Source: Saksenaea vasiformis B4078 (taxonomy: Eukaryota; Mucoromycota; Mucoromycetes; Mucorales; Saksenaeaceae). From it: DNA of 64,000 bases. Both the position numbers and the translations under genes were made by a program. Shown here piece after piece: positions 11,253 through 23,157 of this stretch. Where the stretch lies: positions 1-64,000 of the forward strand of contig JNDT01002122.1 of NCBI GenBank assembly GCA_000697055.1. The letters run 5' to 3'. The notes beneath the pieces were generated by a model. It did no database searches. It was not told the origin of the DNA and saw only the letters and a list, made by a program, of their open reading frames with translations. The first letter of the stretch is position 1; the number at the start of each line of letters is the position of its first letter.

Positions 11253-13734
11253 ATGAAATCGCCAACCGTCCTTGCCATTTTCTCGTTGGCAGCTATCTGT
11301 TCATCAGCTCTTGCCAAGTCCGGTGACTACAAGCGACTCCCTGATCCCGAGGGTCAGTTTCCTCGTCTCGGTGCCTGTCCTGATCCTCATGCTTGTATCT
11401 TCCCTCCTGATGTGTATGTCATTATTGGTCAGGTTTTATTTCTGGGTTACTAAAACGACGATCCGTAGATCACAATTTCTTCCAGGTTCCTATTTCGATT
11501 TGCGAGTGGAACTTCATGCCTACGACAAGAATACCAGCAATCCTACTCCAGAGCCTTACAAAAATTTCAGAACCGTTGTACGAAAGAACAATGGTCCATG
11601 GCACGATGTCAGCCTTTATTTCCACCAGCCAACTCCTAAGATCGAGAGCTGGGAGTTTCCCTGGGTACACTCGATTGATGCCCAGTATGGACGGTATACT
11701 GGGAAGCTTGTGGACCCGATCAACGTAGCTGTGACCTCGCGAATCTGGCGTAAACTCAAGTTCGACAAGCCTGGTACCTACGAAGTAAAGGTCGAATATG
11801 CACCCAAGCAGTCATACACAGTTCAGTACCGTGTTGTTGAGGTAAAATAGGCGGGTATACGATAATGATATTAAATGTGTGTCTTTATTTAGCCAAAGAA
11901 GCCACGAAAGAAGGCCAAAAATGTTATTCTCTTCATCTCGGATGGTACCAATACTGGTGTAAGTGGACAAGATTTCCGTTGGCCTTTAACAAACAAAACA
12001 TGGATTACAGATGATTACTGCCGCTCGTGCTATTGCTCGCAAGCATACATCCGGAAAATTCCATGATCTGCTATCCTTTGAGAATTTCGATGAACTGGGT
12101 CATGTCATTACGAATTCTGTCGACAGTCTTGTTACAGATTCTGCCAATTCCGCATCCGCTTATGCTACAGGCCACAAATCGAGTGTCAACGCTCTGGGAG
12201 TCTATTGTGATTCATCCGAAGATCCCTTTGATGATCCTAAGGTGGAGTTGATCACAGAACTGATCCGTCGCAGACAACCAAAGAAAGGTAAGTAAATATT
12301 TGGCGTACGGCCAGCACTTTAACATTTGCGTCTTATAGCAATTGGTATTGTTACTACTGCCGACGGTCAGGATGCTACACCTTCTGCGTTCGTATCCCAT
12401 ACCCGTCGTCGTACCACTGCAGCTGAGATCACTGATCAGGTACCGGTCTCCCGGATTTTCCCTATGCATGCCCTAACATACGTGCTTTCATTTCCAAAAT
12501 AGATCATTAACGGTGTTCCCAATTGGACTTCGGCAGGTACGCACTACTACATGTGGAAAAAATGCGAAATTAAGTTTTTTTTTCCCCTATTATTAGTTGT
12601 TCCTGATGTGTGGCTGACTGGTGGCGCTGAATACTTCAGAGGCAATCTCAGTTTGAACCAGAATGATTACTATGCTGATTTCAAAAAGCTGGGATACAAG
12701 TTGGTCACGAACAAAAAGGATTTGAAGAAGTACCACGGAAAGGACAAGTTGCTTGGTGTTTTCCGTCAAGGTCCTCTTGATGTCTGGTTTGAACGTAATT
12801 TGTTTGTAAACAACACGATCGGCAACAAAGCAGCCCCTGACTTGAGTGGCAACGATGCTTTGGGTTCAGACCAGCCTGGACTACAAGAAATGACACTCAA
12901 GGCACTCGAGACATTGAAAAAGCGTGGTGGCAAGGATGGTTTCTTTTTGATGTCAGAAGCAGCTTCCGTGGATAAGCAACTTCATAGCTTCGACTTCCCC
13001 CGTGCTTGGGCCGATCTGATTGAGCTGGATGTGACAGTGAAGAAGACAGTAGAGTGGCTCAAGAAGAATGGAGAGTATGACGATACTTTGATCCTTGTCA
13101 CTGCAGACCACGCTCACTCCTTCGACGTATGGGGATCTATTGATCAACGATACATCGTCAACCACCAAGACGACAGTGACGAGAACAAGCGCAATTCCAT
13201 TGGTGTCTACGAACATGCCGGCTGGCCCGGTTACTTCGACAATGACAACGACGGTTTCCCCGATAACTGGGCTCCTCACATTTCTCTTGCTGCTGGTACA
13301 TCCAACGGTCCCGACCATTATGAAGCATGGCAGACAACATTCAATGGCCCACGTAAACCCTCTACAAAGGGTGGCGATGGCCACAGCTATATTGGAAACA
13401 AGAACGACCCGGCAGGCAATTATGGAGGTAAGAAGTTAAGCTATGTTCAAATGAGTTGTGCTTATCTGAAATTGGTATAGCTGGCCTTAAATGGCATGGT
13501 AACCTTCCGGTCGAGGAGGCGAAGGGTGTTCACTCTATGAGCGATGTCTTCATCTATGCAAACGGACCTGGTTCCGAGCTGTTCAAGAAGACGTTCGAAA
13601 ACTGGGACTTGTTCTTCAAGATGGCTGAGGTAAGGAAACCAAACTGAAGCCATATATTCTTCGACGCTCATCCATTATAACTTTAGGCAATGGATCTGCA
13701 AGAACCTGTCAAGCATCGCTCCAAAAAACACTAA
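11253..13734 (+). CDS. Secreted alkaline phosphatase family protein
   Basis: Nine exons: 11253-11413, 11469-11841, 11893-11958, 12011-12287, 12339-12439, 12503-12536, 12597-13427, 13481-13629 and 13687-13734 (679 aa). A signal peptide covers about residues 1-21 (MKSPTVLAIFSLAAICSSAL). A fungal N-terminal domain of about 150 residues precedes the catalytic core. Core motifs: the metal ligand in LFISDGTNTG (Asp195), the nucleophile in VTDSANSASAYATG (Ser244), VTADHAHS with metal-binding Asp/His, and the late His in GVHSMSDVFIYANGPGSELF. The family hydrolyses phosphomonoesters using two zincs and one magnesium. Several Asn-X-Ser/Thr sites fit a secretory protein. The C-terminus is basic (KHRSKKH), with no GPI or membrane anchor, so secretion or periplasmic release is inferred. 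The first intron has a textbook TACTAAAAC branch site. Confidence 0.93.
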
Positions 13735-15243
13735 AGACAACTTTTACTCTATACATCCCATTCTACCGTACCAACCCTCATTAGACTCCTCAGTATCTAG
13801 CAACCATCCTGCTATTTAATAAATCTTTTATTCATTCCTTGTAATTTTAAGCATGCAAGATCGTCCACCAACAGTTTATCAATCTTGCTCCAACCTGTGA
13901 ATTTTGCAGTCGAATCATCAGTGAGGTGTACCCGTGTGTGTCAAGTTATTTGATTTTGAGGTCTTACAGTAGTCCTGTACCAATAACATAGTGCATTAAA
14001 GTAGTGCAACTGCCCGAAGTCCAAGATACATGCTTTTTTTTCGGAGAGAAATTACTAGGGACTTTCCAAAGGGATACTCCATCGCGGGGATTTGTGCAAA
14101 ACCGCTCAGTATCTCGTAATATCTCCGTCATTTAAAACAATCTGAAGTCAAAGATCAACTATTACGTTTAACGCATTTCACTATTCCTAAATGTATCCTA
14201 TTTGACATGAGTATCTGCTTTGTGTATCCTGTCACCCGAGACAGCTTGTCTTTTTGGAATGCTTCCACCTTTAAAGTCTACCAACTTCCGGCCTCCACCG
14301 TCACCAGCGCTCCAGCAATACGAACAGCATTCTATTCCATCAATTCCCAGAGAGAAACGGGGTGTTTATCTCGAGAAGCTTTTCATTTTGAGGAAACTGG
14401 AGTATGCCGCTGGAGTGTTCTCTTGAAGTGTCCCGATCAATTCCCTTTTCCGGATGGTCCAAAAGCTTCCATGTCAGGCGGTGACACACAAGTGCCAATA
14501 GCAACGACATAGTGACATATGTCACGATCAAGGGAACTGCCCCATATCCTAATGTTATCATCCGTTATGCCCGTCCAGCCTGCCTAGACGTATAGAGGGT
14601 CGAACGTCATACAGAATTGGCCCCGTGTATCTGGAGACACGCTGCAGAAGATATCTCATCTGGATTGGAGCAAAGATTCATGAAGGTGATGCTATTCGTC
14701 TTGACGGCATTCGCAGATAAATGCGATCACTATTAGAATTATCAGCCGAAATCAGAACGCAAGTATTGGATAGATAGAGTGGTGTATGTTTTCCAGACCT
14801 TCGGTGACCATAAACACTTGCTCGGATTCGAATGGTGTGAAAAGTCGCTGATCGATCTCAGAGACTCTTCTCTAGATCTAGACATGTGGAAGCAAACGTC
14901 TCGACGGTTCGTATATGGTCTTGGCTACAACCAGAACAATAATGAATAGGTCACAATGGAGACGTCGCACGCACCATAGATGACACTCTGAAGAATATTC
15001 ACCGTACAATTTTTATGATTGATGGTATCATCCGGCACAATCTCGATGCCAATTTCTCAACTGTTAACCGCATCCGAACGTTTTGCATTCAATCGGTCAG
15101 AAAAACGATTACCCTTTCGACTACGTACCTGAACACAGAAAAGGCTGACTTCCATTGCAGCGAAACAGTTGGGCTTTCACCCGCCGCACGGCCCAGAGAT
15201 GGGTCAAGCAGCACGAGTAGCATCCGACAGCATCTTTTAGAAC
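13735..15243. other. Intergenic / decayed repeat DNA
   Basis: No intact gene. The right half (about 14,550-15,240) has scattered short coding-like stretches with stops in every frame, consistent with decayed transposon DNA continuing into the transposase relic at 15244. No terminal repeats were identified. Confidence 0.45.
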
Positions 15244-15640
15244 GTTAGAAAAGAAGGTCGCAAAGGCATTCTGATCAAAGAACATGTAAAGGCAATCGCT
15301 GGCCTTATTGATGATAACCTCTTTGCTGTTATCTCCGAAGCGAGAGGGCATTTAGTGCACCAGTTCGATGACTTTAAAGTCACCCAAACCACGATTTATA
15401 ATTTCATGAAGACAAAGTGTAGCCTTTCCCTGAAACAAGCAGAGCTCCAACCCGTAGAGAGAAATACACCAGAAGAGATCGAGAAGGGACACGATTGGGC
15501 TCGCAAGTGGGAATAAACTAACACAGTCTTCTTGATAAACTGCGCGACTCTTACTGCTATTCTGACTATGATGAAAGTTACGTGCCCTACCGGAACAACA
15601 GTAGTACTTTCATGGCGTATGATATGAATGTTTCAACGTT
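15244..15640 (+). mobile_element. Relic of a Tc1/mariner-type (IS630-like) transposase
   Basis: A 90-codon open stretch (15244-15516) reads like the N-terminal helix-turn-helix and linker of mucoromycete DDE transposases. Diagnostic pieces are ISEARGHLVHQFDDFKVTQT, TTIYNFMKTKCSLSLKQAEL and PVERNTPEEIEKGHDWARKW. After a stop at 15514, weaker similarity continues to about 15640 (FLINCAT, then VTCPTGTTVVLSW where active copies have a catalytic Asp strand and a VTVPTTRA-like strand). The catalytic Asp triad is not intact and no ATG-initiated full frame exists. This is a dead 5' fragment. It is immediately upstream of ELP2. Confidence 0.75.
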
Positions 15641-15865
15641 GCCTTAGCTGGAATTTCTGCCAAACATTAATAAACATGAAAGAGCAGAATATCACTATAT
15701 TCTTTGTTTTTTCCATAACAAACTTTCAGTCTGGAGGGCGAAGTACAATGAACGAAGTTGAAACATCCATGCGGGGATGAGTCCCACTTTACACAAAACC
15801 AAGTCACAGCAAAGGCACGAAACTGTGCATACTTGGATTTTGTAAAGATCCTGATCGTTAGAGCA

Positions 15866-18800
15866 ATGCCGAAGATCTCGACAGAATTCATTGCGATTGG
15901 CGCGAACCGAACAGCCCACGCCGCAGCTTGGGGCATTAATGGTCTTGTTGCATTTGGTGCCGAGAAGCTGATCGCTTTGTACAATCCTTTGGTAATTTAT
16001 CGCCGTTGTCCGAAACATGTAACGAACGAGCGTTCGTAGGATCAAACAAGTCGAGGAGTTTTCGAAACTTTGCCGGGACATACTGATCGCGTGATATGCG
16101 TTGAATTTATCGAACGAGGTTTGTGGTGAACGCGCCGGGTAAGGCGATATAAGCTCATACTATACACTAGGCGTGGAAGCAGGTATTACCAACGTTGCTT
16201 TGGTATCGGCTTCAGCTGATAAAACGGCGAGGATATGGAAGAAGAATGGAAACGGCGAGGTAGAAGAGAGGTTCTTAAAAAAAAAGTCGAAACTTACAGA
16301 ATGTTCACAGTGGATACATTCGGCTACTTTGGAAGGTCACAGCGGCGCTGTTGAAGTCGTAGCTTGCATGCGCGCCCAATCCATTGAGGTGGACGCTGAT
16401 CTTATTGCTACGGGAAGTGCTGATGGAACTATCCGTATCTGGGAACGACGCATTGCGAATGAATCCTCAGGTAAAGACAAAAAAACGATCGTATTAGATA
16501 ACTAAGATCAGGATGTAGATGAAGTGACCTGTTTGCAGGTCATCAATTGTGGTAGTGTATTCCCCTTGGCTCTTGCTCTTTCCTACCTTCCTGAAAGCAA
16601 AGGTATAAGTTATTCTCTTTATCAGCCTTTTCCATTCCTTAACAGCGTTTTGCTTAGTCCCTATCCTTGCCAGTGGACACACCGATAAAAAGATCAATAT
16701 TTATGTTTATCAGCACGGATCTCGGCAGTTTGAAAAGCTACACACGTTGCAAGGGCACGACAACTGGGTTCGTTCTTTGACATTCGCAACCAATACCGAA
16801 GATGAGCACGTTAAAGAAGGCAATACAACCTTTCGCCGTGGTGACTTAATGCTTGCAAGTGCATCGCAAGACAAATATATCCGATTGTGGAGAATTTCAC
16901 CTTACACTGCGCCCAACGGTGACGTACCTCTTCCCGAGAAAAATGACGATCAGAGCAATGATTTGTTACAAGCGTTACAAGAGAATGCTCTGTAAGCAGT
17001 TTGTATTTGGACATGAGAGATTATTTATCTATCCTTTAGGACTGGAGATGAAGAGCAGTTAAGCACTAAAGCTCATCTTGTGAGCGTGGACGACGAATCA
17101 GGCGCTCCTAAGTAAGGATAATATCTATCTCGTTTCTTGGCATTTGCTAACATCACTATAGAAAACATCAGTATTCTATCATGTTTGATGCCTTGTTAAT
17201 GGGCCATGATGACTGGGTGTACAGTGTTGCTTGGGAGCGACCACGTACTGTTACAGGTATTTCTGACTTGTTCTATCGTCCTATAGGAATTGACATGAAA
17301 GGTAGAAGCAAATGGTTCAGTACGATTTTTGCAGCCTAATCGGTTGATTTCTGCATCGAGCGACAAATCCATGATGGTGTGGAGCCCTGATGAAACAACT
17401 GGTGTGTGGGTCAACGAGGTACGTTTTAATAAAGAGATTAAGTGATGGTGCAACTTACCGTCTATCAGGTGCGAATGGGTGATATTGGTGGTAACAGCTA
17501 TTTGGGATTCGTTGGTGCTCTTTTTAGCCCTGATGGCAAACATGTTCTTTCACATGGTGCCAACGGATCTTTCCATCTCTGGAAAAATATCTCCAACGAT
17601 GAAGGTACGAAAACACGATACTTCCTTTGATCTGACTTTGTTGAGTAGTAGGGAGTCGATGGACACCTGAGGTTTCTATCAGCGGACACTTTAAATCCGT
17701 AGGAAACGTTACATGGGATCCTCAGTCGCATTATCTTGTATCTGTGAGGTAAGAACCTACCAAGTGCGATTCGAAGTCATTAATAGCATTGCCTAGTCTG
17801 GATCAGACAACGCGCCTGTATGCCCCGTGGTGTCGCGATGTGAACGGTCACCGAACTACCACATGGCACGAAATGGGCCGTCCTCAGGTTCATGGATACG
17901 ATATCAAGTGCATAACATTTGTTCACGATTGGCAGTTTGTGAGTGGTGCAGATGAAAAGGTAAATACAGCGATTGTAGGTCGGTAGATTTGCTGATTTTG
18001 ATGCCAGGTTCTTCGTGTATTTGATGCGCCTAAATCATGCGTAACAAGCTTAGCGGCATTGACTGACGAACCAAATCTACTTACGCAAATTGTAAGTAAC
18101 GCACGAAAGTTCTGATACGATCAATGAAACGTTGCTAGGAAAGTAGACCAGTGGGCGCGAACTTACCGGCGTTGGGTCTTTCCAACAAAGCTGTTTCGGA
18201 GGGTATGTTGTTAAGCAGTGATGATGGACGATAGCTAAGCTATTCTGCCCTTAGCCGAGATCAACACGATGACTCAGGCTGAAGAAAATCACACAACATT
18301 GCAAAGTTATGCTCAGGCATCATCTACCCCGACTTCTCTTTTGGAGACTATGCAGCATCCTCCATTTGAAGAACATTTGCTACAGCACACCTTATGGCCT
18401 GAAGTTGAAAAATTGTATGATTTCTACAAAGATTGAGCAATATTAATTTACGGGAACAGGTATGGCCATGGCTATGAAATTATTTGTGCAGAAGCCACGC
18501 ACGATGGAAGATATGTTGCCACAGGCTGCAAGGTAAGACAGAAGAAAACGTGCGGGTGAGTGATTTGACTCTTCGAAAAGGCAGCAAACCCTGAGCATGC
18601 TGTTGTACGACTATTTGATACTACCAACTGGAAGGAAGTTAAAACTAAGATCACTGCTCACGCATTGACAGTGACACGCGCTCGATTTTCTCATGATGAT
18701 CGTTGGCTTCTTACAGTGTCTCGCGATCGTGTGTGGTCGATCTCTGAACGCGTACATGACGATGCTGGTACGTGGATACACATATATTTAGCAGAGATTT

Positions 18801-19350
18801 GTAGTGACACCTACTGATAGATACCGCTTATCGGCTGGTAACCAAGAACAAAGCGCATGCACGTATCATTTGGGATTGTTCTTGGAGTCACGATGATAAA
18901 TTCTTTGTTACTGGATCCCGAGATAAAACCATTAAGGTGTGGTCTGCAGAGAAGCAATGGTCATGCGTTGCCACAATCAAATGTGATGAAGCTGTCACAG
19001 CCATTGATTGTGCACCAACATTACTCAATGGACGGTACGTCAAAAGAAGGATATATTATTATATATCTGACGTTTTATTGCAACTAGCTATATTTTGGCT
19101 GTCGGACTGGAGAGCGGTCAGATACTGCTCTTGTCTGCTGAACAGATCGATACATGGGAGGTGTGGCACAACGTAGAACAAAGGTAAATATCGAAATGAG
19201 CAAATTGCTGTGTCCTAATGATGTAGATTATGTCATGTCGGCGTTGTACATTCGCTTGCATGGCGCAAGATGTCGGCGCAAGAGCAACGTCTTCAATTGG
19301 CATCAGCAGGCGAAGATCACTCTGTGAGAATTCTAAATGTAGAAATTTAA
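15866..19350 (+). CDS. ELP2: Elongator complex subunit 2 (WD40 double propeller)
   Basis: Nineteen exons, all closing in frame (870 aa): 15866-15991, 16040-16118, 16171-16470, 16507-16602, 16658-16991, 17040-17111, 17162-17256, 17306-17418, 17469-17604, 17652-17748, 17797-17959, 18008-18091, 18139-18202, 18255-18414, 18460-18532, 18581-18767, 18821-19034, 19088-19183 and 19227-19350. The start [20 protein letters not shown] matches the Elp2 N-terminus. WD repeats run throughout: [91 protein letters not shown]. Elp2 is the scaffold of Elongator, which makes 5-carbamoylmethyl-type uridines at tRNA wobble positions. Intron 3 is only 36 nt (16471-16506). Exon 10 has a tandem TAGTAG acceptor. It converges with the next gene, 57 bp apart across a poly-T run. 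Confidence 0.96.
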
Positions 19351-19407
19351 TGACATACGTAAAGCTTTTTTTTTTTTTTTTGGGAAAACAATAACGGAGA
19401 CATACGT

Positions 19408-20157
19408 TCAACCATTCGCTTCTGCGGCTTTCTTTACCGATCTATACAGTTTAAGACGTTCGACTAAATCGTTGTGTACGGTTTTCTCCATGTGGTCCTG
19501 AGCGTGCCAACGATCGATTAGACGATCCAAATCCTGCGCGTTGTTGCAATGCTGAGGTAGTGTACTTAGCAGTATGCTTTTATGCCCGTAATCTCGTTGA
19601 TGCATGTAACAAAGGCTGGATATGAATTCTTGCGCAGCATCAGGTGGAATAGCGGCCACTTGAATAAGGGATTCTGTAGATAATGGTGCGGCGCGATCAC
19701 TGGGAGGCATGGAAAAATGTTTTGCTACGTGCTTCTTGCAGTTGTTTTCCAGTTTTTTCCACTCATCTAATGTTTCCGTAAAAAGGTCCATGACAGATTG
19801 CAGCTTAGAAATAGTTTGCTCAAGGGCGGTAGTTTGTTTGTAGATCAGACGTTCGGGCTGCAACCCATGACGGTTCAAAGAGATATGTTCCAGCGCAGCT
19901 GTTCTTTGGGCCAAAATGTTGCTCATAGATTGGAGTAGAGCAATCGAGCTTGAATGGTACTTCTCCCATGTTTTGCACAATGTGTCAGCACGCGTCAGCA
20001 GGGTAATTAAGGCGCTGCGCAGCTGGATCTGTTCGCGTTGCATGGATCGCGTTCTTTTGCTTCGATCACGGAGATTTTCCCTTTTGATAAAAGGCAGTCC
20101 ATCAATCGAGTCCAAATTTGTTTGCTCTCTCAGGCCAATCAAATATCCTGCATACAC
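19408..20157 (-). CDS. AIRIM/C1orf109-like ribosome maturation protein (coiled coil)
   Basis: Single exon on the minus strand, 249 aa from the ATG at 20157, or 211 aa from an internal ATG at 20043 that fits the family better. It is all-helical and charged. The order of blocks resembles human C1orf109/AIRIM (CK2S family): a helix ending LCKTWEKYHSSSIALLQSMS (compare LWQSALRDCQPLLSSLSNL), a linker, a long middle helix (KLQSVMDLFTETLDEWKKLE), and a C-terminal module with YGHKSILLSTL and DLDRLIDRWHAQDHM, which parallels KRKYLLSSI and LPKAWDRISKDEH. AIRIM works with AFG2 in recycling factors from pre-60S particles. Similarity was judged by eye and is weak, so the assignment is tentative. An upstream coding-like stretch (20250-20387) could hold an extra 5' exon, but no acceptable intron joins it. 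Confidence 0.55.
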   Translation of the reverse strand: MYAGYLIGLREQTNLDSIDGLPFIKRENLRDRSKRTRSMQREQIQLRSALITLLTRADTLCKTWEKYHSSSIALLQSMSNILAQRTAALEHISLNRHGLQPERLIYKQTTALEQTISKLQSVMDLFTETLDEWKKLENNCKKHVAKHFSMPPSDRAAPLSTESLIQVAAIPPDAAQEFISSLCYMHQRDYGHKSILLSTLPQHCNNAQDLDRLIDRWHAQDHMEKTVHNDLVERLKLYRSVKKAAEANG

Positions 20158-20963
20158 ACTCTCAATTCAAGTGAAGGATCTTGAGTCTGTAAAAATGCCT
20201 TTGCGTTCAAGACAAAAGATCTTTCGGTCGAGGAAGCGTATGCCATTTTAGAATCCTTCTTAGCATATTTGGGTTCTTCACACAGAGAGCAGCGTATATT
20301 TGCCACAAGCTTCCTTGATGTCTTGACCAACGATAGTAGCTGACATTCATATCTATTCATGATCACAACTACGCATATCTCCGTCATTGCGATACAAAAG
20401 GAGAGAATAACACTGTAACCGTTCTACTTCGACTTTAACCAGATTATTCCGATACTTCTCCATACTCGGAGCACCAAAGGGGGCTATGCACACATTCATC
20501 GTCTAGCATATTCCCACGTGAGGAAGTAGGATCTCGAATAATGTAGCATTAAGGTTGACAACCTAAGCAGACTTCCTTTTTCCTGCAAACCATGTACATA
20601 CCCACCCAGTGGCGGGGTTCTAAATCCTCATCAGCAGCGACATCTCTAATGGCAGCAAGGTAACCAAATCCCTTCTCCATCAATCCCTCCACCAAAAAGG
20701 GTAAATCATCATTTCAATCTATTCTATGAGGATCAGCGGATCATGCGGATAATGGATGTATGTGGATGGGATGGTGTTTTTACTATGTTGACCTGTACGA
20801 CGACACTTTTGGATATAATGGTTGGGACGACATGCGAGTGAAGGAATTGGGTGACAGCAGTTATGGAGAAACAGGAGGAGGGGCGAGGATTGCGCAAACA
20901 GTTCTATTTTCATCGGCATCTTGAAGATCTCATTTTACGAGCATGCATTTTTAGATTTGAACC
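20158..20963. other. Intergenic, promoter region of ribosomal protein uL2
   Basis: No gene recognised. The left part is upstream of the minus-strand AIRIM-like gene. The right part precedes the uL2 ATG and may include an untranslated leader, possibly with its own intron. Confidence 0.45.
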
Positions 20964-21777
20964 ATGGGTCGCGTCATTCGTGCTCAGAGAAAAGGTGCCG
21001 GAAGCATCTTCAAGGCCCACACTGTCGGTCGCAAGGGTGCTGCCCAATTGAGAGTTTTCGACTATGCTGAGCGTCACGGTTATATCCGTGGTATTGTCAA
21101 GGAGATCGTCCACGATCCCGGCAGAGGTGCTCCCCTCGCTAAGGTAAAGTAGACTATCTGATGCGACCGCGGCAGAGTATTCATCTGTATGATAGGTCGT
21201 GTTCCGTGATCCCTACAAGTACAAGCTTCGCACCGAAACCTTCATTGCCACTGAGGGTATGTACACCGGTCAATTCGTGTACTGCGGTAAGAAGGCTACC
21301 TTGAACATCGGCAACGTCCTTCCTCTTGCCTCCGTCCCCGAAGGTACCATCGTCTGTAACGTTGAAGAGAAGGTTGGTGACCGTGGTGCTCTTGCCCGTA
21401 CCTCTGGTAACTATGCTACCGTTATCAGCCACGGTGACGACGGTAAGACCCGTATCAGACTTCCCTCTGGTGCCAAGAAGATCGTTGCTTCTACTTCCCG
21501 TGCTGCCATCGGTATCGTTGCTGGTGGTGGTCGTATTGACAAGCCCCTCTTGAAGGCCGGTCGTGCCTACCACAAGTACAGAGTCAAGCGTAACAGCTGG
21601 CCCAAGACCCGTGGTGTTGCCATGAACCCTGTTGACCATCCTCACGGTGGTGGTAACCATCAGCACATTGGTCACGCTTCTACCGTCGCTCGCGACAGCC
21701 CAGCCGGTCAAAAGACCGGTCTTATCGCGGCAAGGAGAACCGGTCTTCTTCGTGGTACCAAGAAGCTCAAGGAATAA
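20964..21777 (+). CDS. RPL2: 60S ribosomal protein uL2 (L8/L2)
   Basis: Two exons, 20964-21143 and 21196-21777 (253 aa, the normal cytosolic length). The start [20 protein letters not shown] and the peptidyl-transferase-centre segment [16 protein letters not shown], which holds the universally conserved His, are unmistakable. It ends RGTKKLKE. uL2 bridges the subunits and supports the peptidyl transferase centre. Codon use is strongly biased (GGT, GCC, AAG, CGT, CTT), unlike its neighbours, as expected of a highly expressed gene. This bias also creates a long antisense open frame (21181-21711) that is a shadow, not a gene. The single intron lies after LAKV at codon 60. Confidence 0.98.
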
Positions 21778-22514
21778 ATGTAATTATGGAAATGGTACAC
21801 CGACACTATGCGTTTGCCACTATATTAATTACACATTGCCTACAAGCGTTCTGAATAAACACATCAGTGAAAACCGAGAAATAGTAACGATTATTTGAGA
21901 TGAGCTGAATTGCCTTTTTCTGCCTTTTGCTTTCCTTTGATCCCCGTTGCTTAGGAATCAGTTAGGATGTTAGCAATATCGTCTTAGAATCTTCATGCAA
22001 TCAGGCATAACTTCGAGTAGGTTTTCGAAATGTGAGGATCCAAAGAGCGTGGAGCGTGCGATCTTTGATTTGCCTATTTACGGCATGCCATGACTTACAG
22101 CAAAATAAACGTGTCAGCTATTGTCTCGCATACGCTTGTCTGTGTGGCGGTGTTGTAAGATTCCCGGATAGATATCATCGGCCCAGCCGTGACAAAGAAA
22201 TCGGTTAATTCTGTGGAGGATTCTTGGCCATACAGTCACCATAGCGAGTATGCTCCGGCAGGGTTGGGGGAAAAAATAGCTTTCAATTACATAGCATCTC
22301 CAAACCATCAATGAATCTATATTCTATTCTGTATAGATTTTTGTTTTACTGGGGAACAAGTCGATGTAAGTAGAACACGATTCTATTACCAAACGTACAT
22401 ATTAAATTTACCACAGTAACCGGTTGGCGGCAATGCACGAGTCACGGAGAGAAAGAGGTTGACCCTGGACTGCGTTTCGTGTGCCCTTTTCTGTGCCTTT
22501 TGCTTATTCCAACC
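21778..22514. other. Intergenic, no gene recognised
   Basis: Contains the 3' flank of the uL2 gene and the promoter of the BolA gene. No motif-bearing open frame on either strand. Confidence 0.5.
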
Positions 22515-22976
22515 ATGCTACGAAGATTGTCTCAGTTAGCTTGTCAAAAGTCGACACAGCCTCGAGTTCTATTAAGCGGCCGGAGAGCATGGTACTCAAC
22601 TGCGAATGAGAGCGAATTAGAAGGATTGAATGAAGGCGAAAGACACATTTATTCAAAGCTGAAGGCTGCCTTGACACCTTATAAATTGGTAGTTGCCGAT
22701 GTCTCTGGTAAGTCGACAAGTGAAACAGAATAGAATGCCTTAGTTAACCATTGCGTCCATATTTAAAAGGTGGCTGTGGATCTATGTACGCTATTGACAT
22801 TGCATCCAAGACATTCGAAGGCACCTCGATTGTTAAGCAGCATCGCATGGTCAATGAAATATTGAAAGAAGAAATCAAGGGTATGCACGGTTTACAGGTA
22901 AGCAGTAACTATTATCATCCAGAAAGAGTATTTGTAATCTAATGCGTTTGTATAACAGCTAAAAACATCGAAGTAA
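22515..22976 (+). CDS. BOL3: BolA-like protein 3, mitochondrial
   Basis: Three exons: 22515-22707, 22770-22897 and 22959-22976 (112 aa). The first ~40 residues are Arg/Ser-rich and lack acidic residues (MLRRLSQLACQKSTQPRVLL...RRAWYST), a good mitochondrial targeting sequence. The BolA fold follows: YSKLKAALTPYKLVVADVSG, then GGCGSMYAIDIASKTFEG with the conserved Cys that helps bind a [2Fe-2S] cluster with monothiol glutaredoxin, SIVKQHRMVNEIL containing the invariant His, and KGMHGLQLKTSK at the end. BOL3 helps deliver [4Fe-4S] clusters to client enzymes such as lipoyl synthase. The last exon encodes only five residues plus the stop. Confidence 0.94.
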
Positions 22977-23157
22977 TATGTATTCCCATGATATATCGTT
23001 ATTTTTTTATTTTTTTATTTTTTTTTTTTGTTATCGCAGATTAGACTGCTGAGCACCTTTACAGTTTAGAATTGGATGAACGTAAAAAGACATATTTCAA
23101 AGCGCAAATTTTATTGGAAGTAACGCCAAATATCTTCAAATAGACGCAAAGCCGTAA

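Noticed and set aside
12953..13384. 143-codon antisense frame in alkaline phosphatase
   Set aside because: Shadow of a conserved exon on the other strand.
15667..16081. Minus-strand frames overlapping the ELP2 start
   Set aside because: The plus strand here encodes the conserved Elp2 N-terminus.
21181..21711. 176-codon antisense open frame within the uL2 gene
   Set aside because: Caused by the strong codon bias of the ribosomal protein gene; Val/Thr/Gly-rich with no motif.
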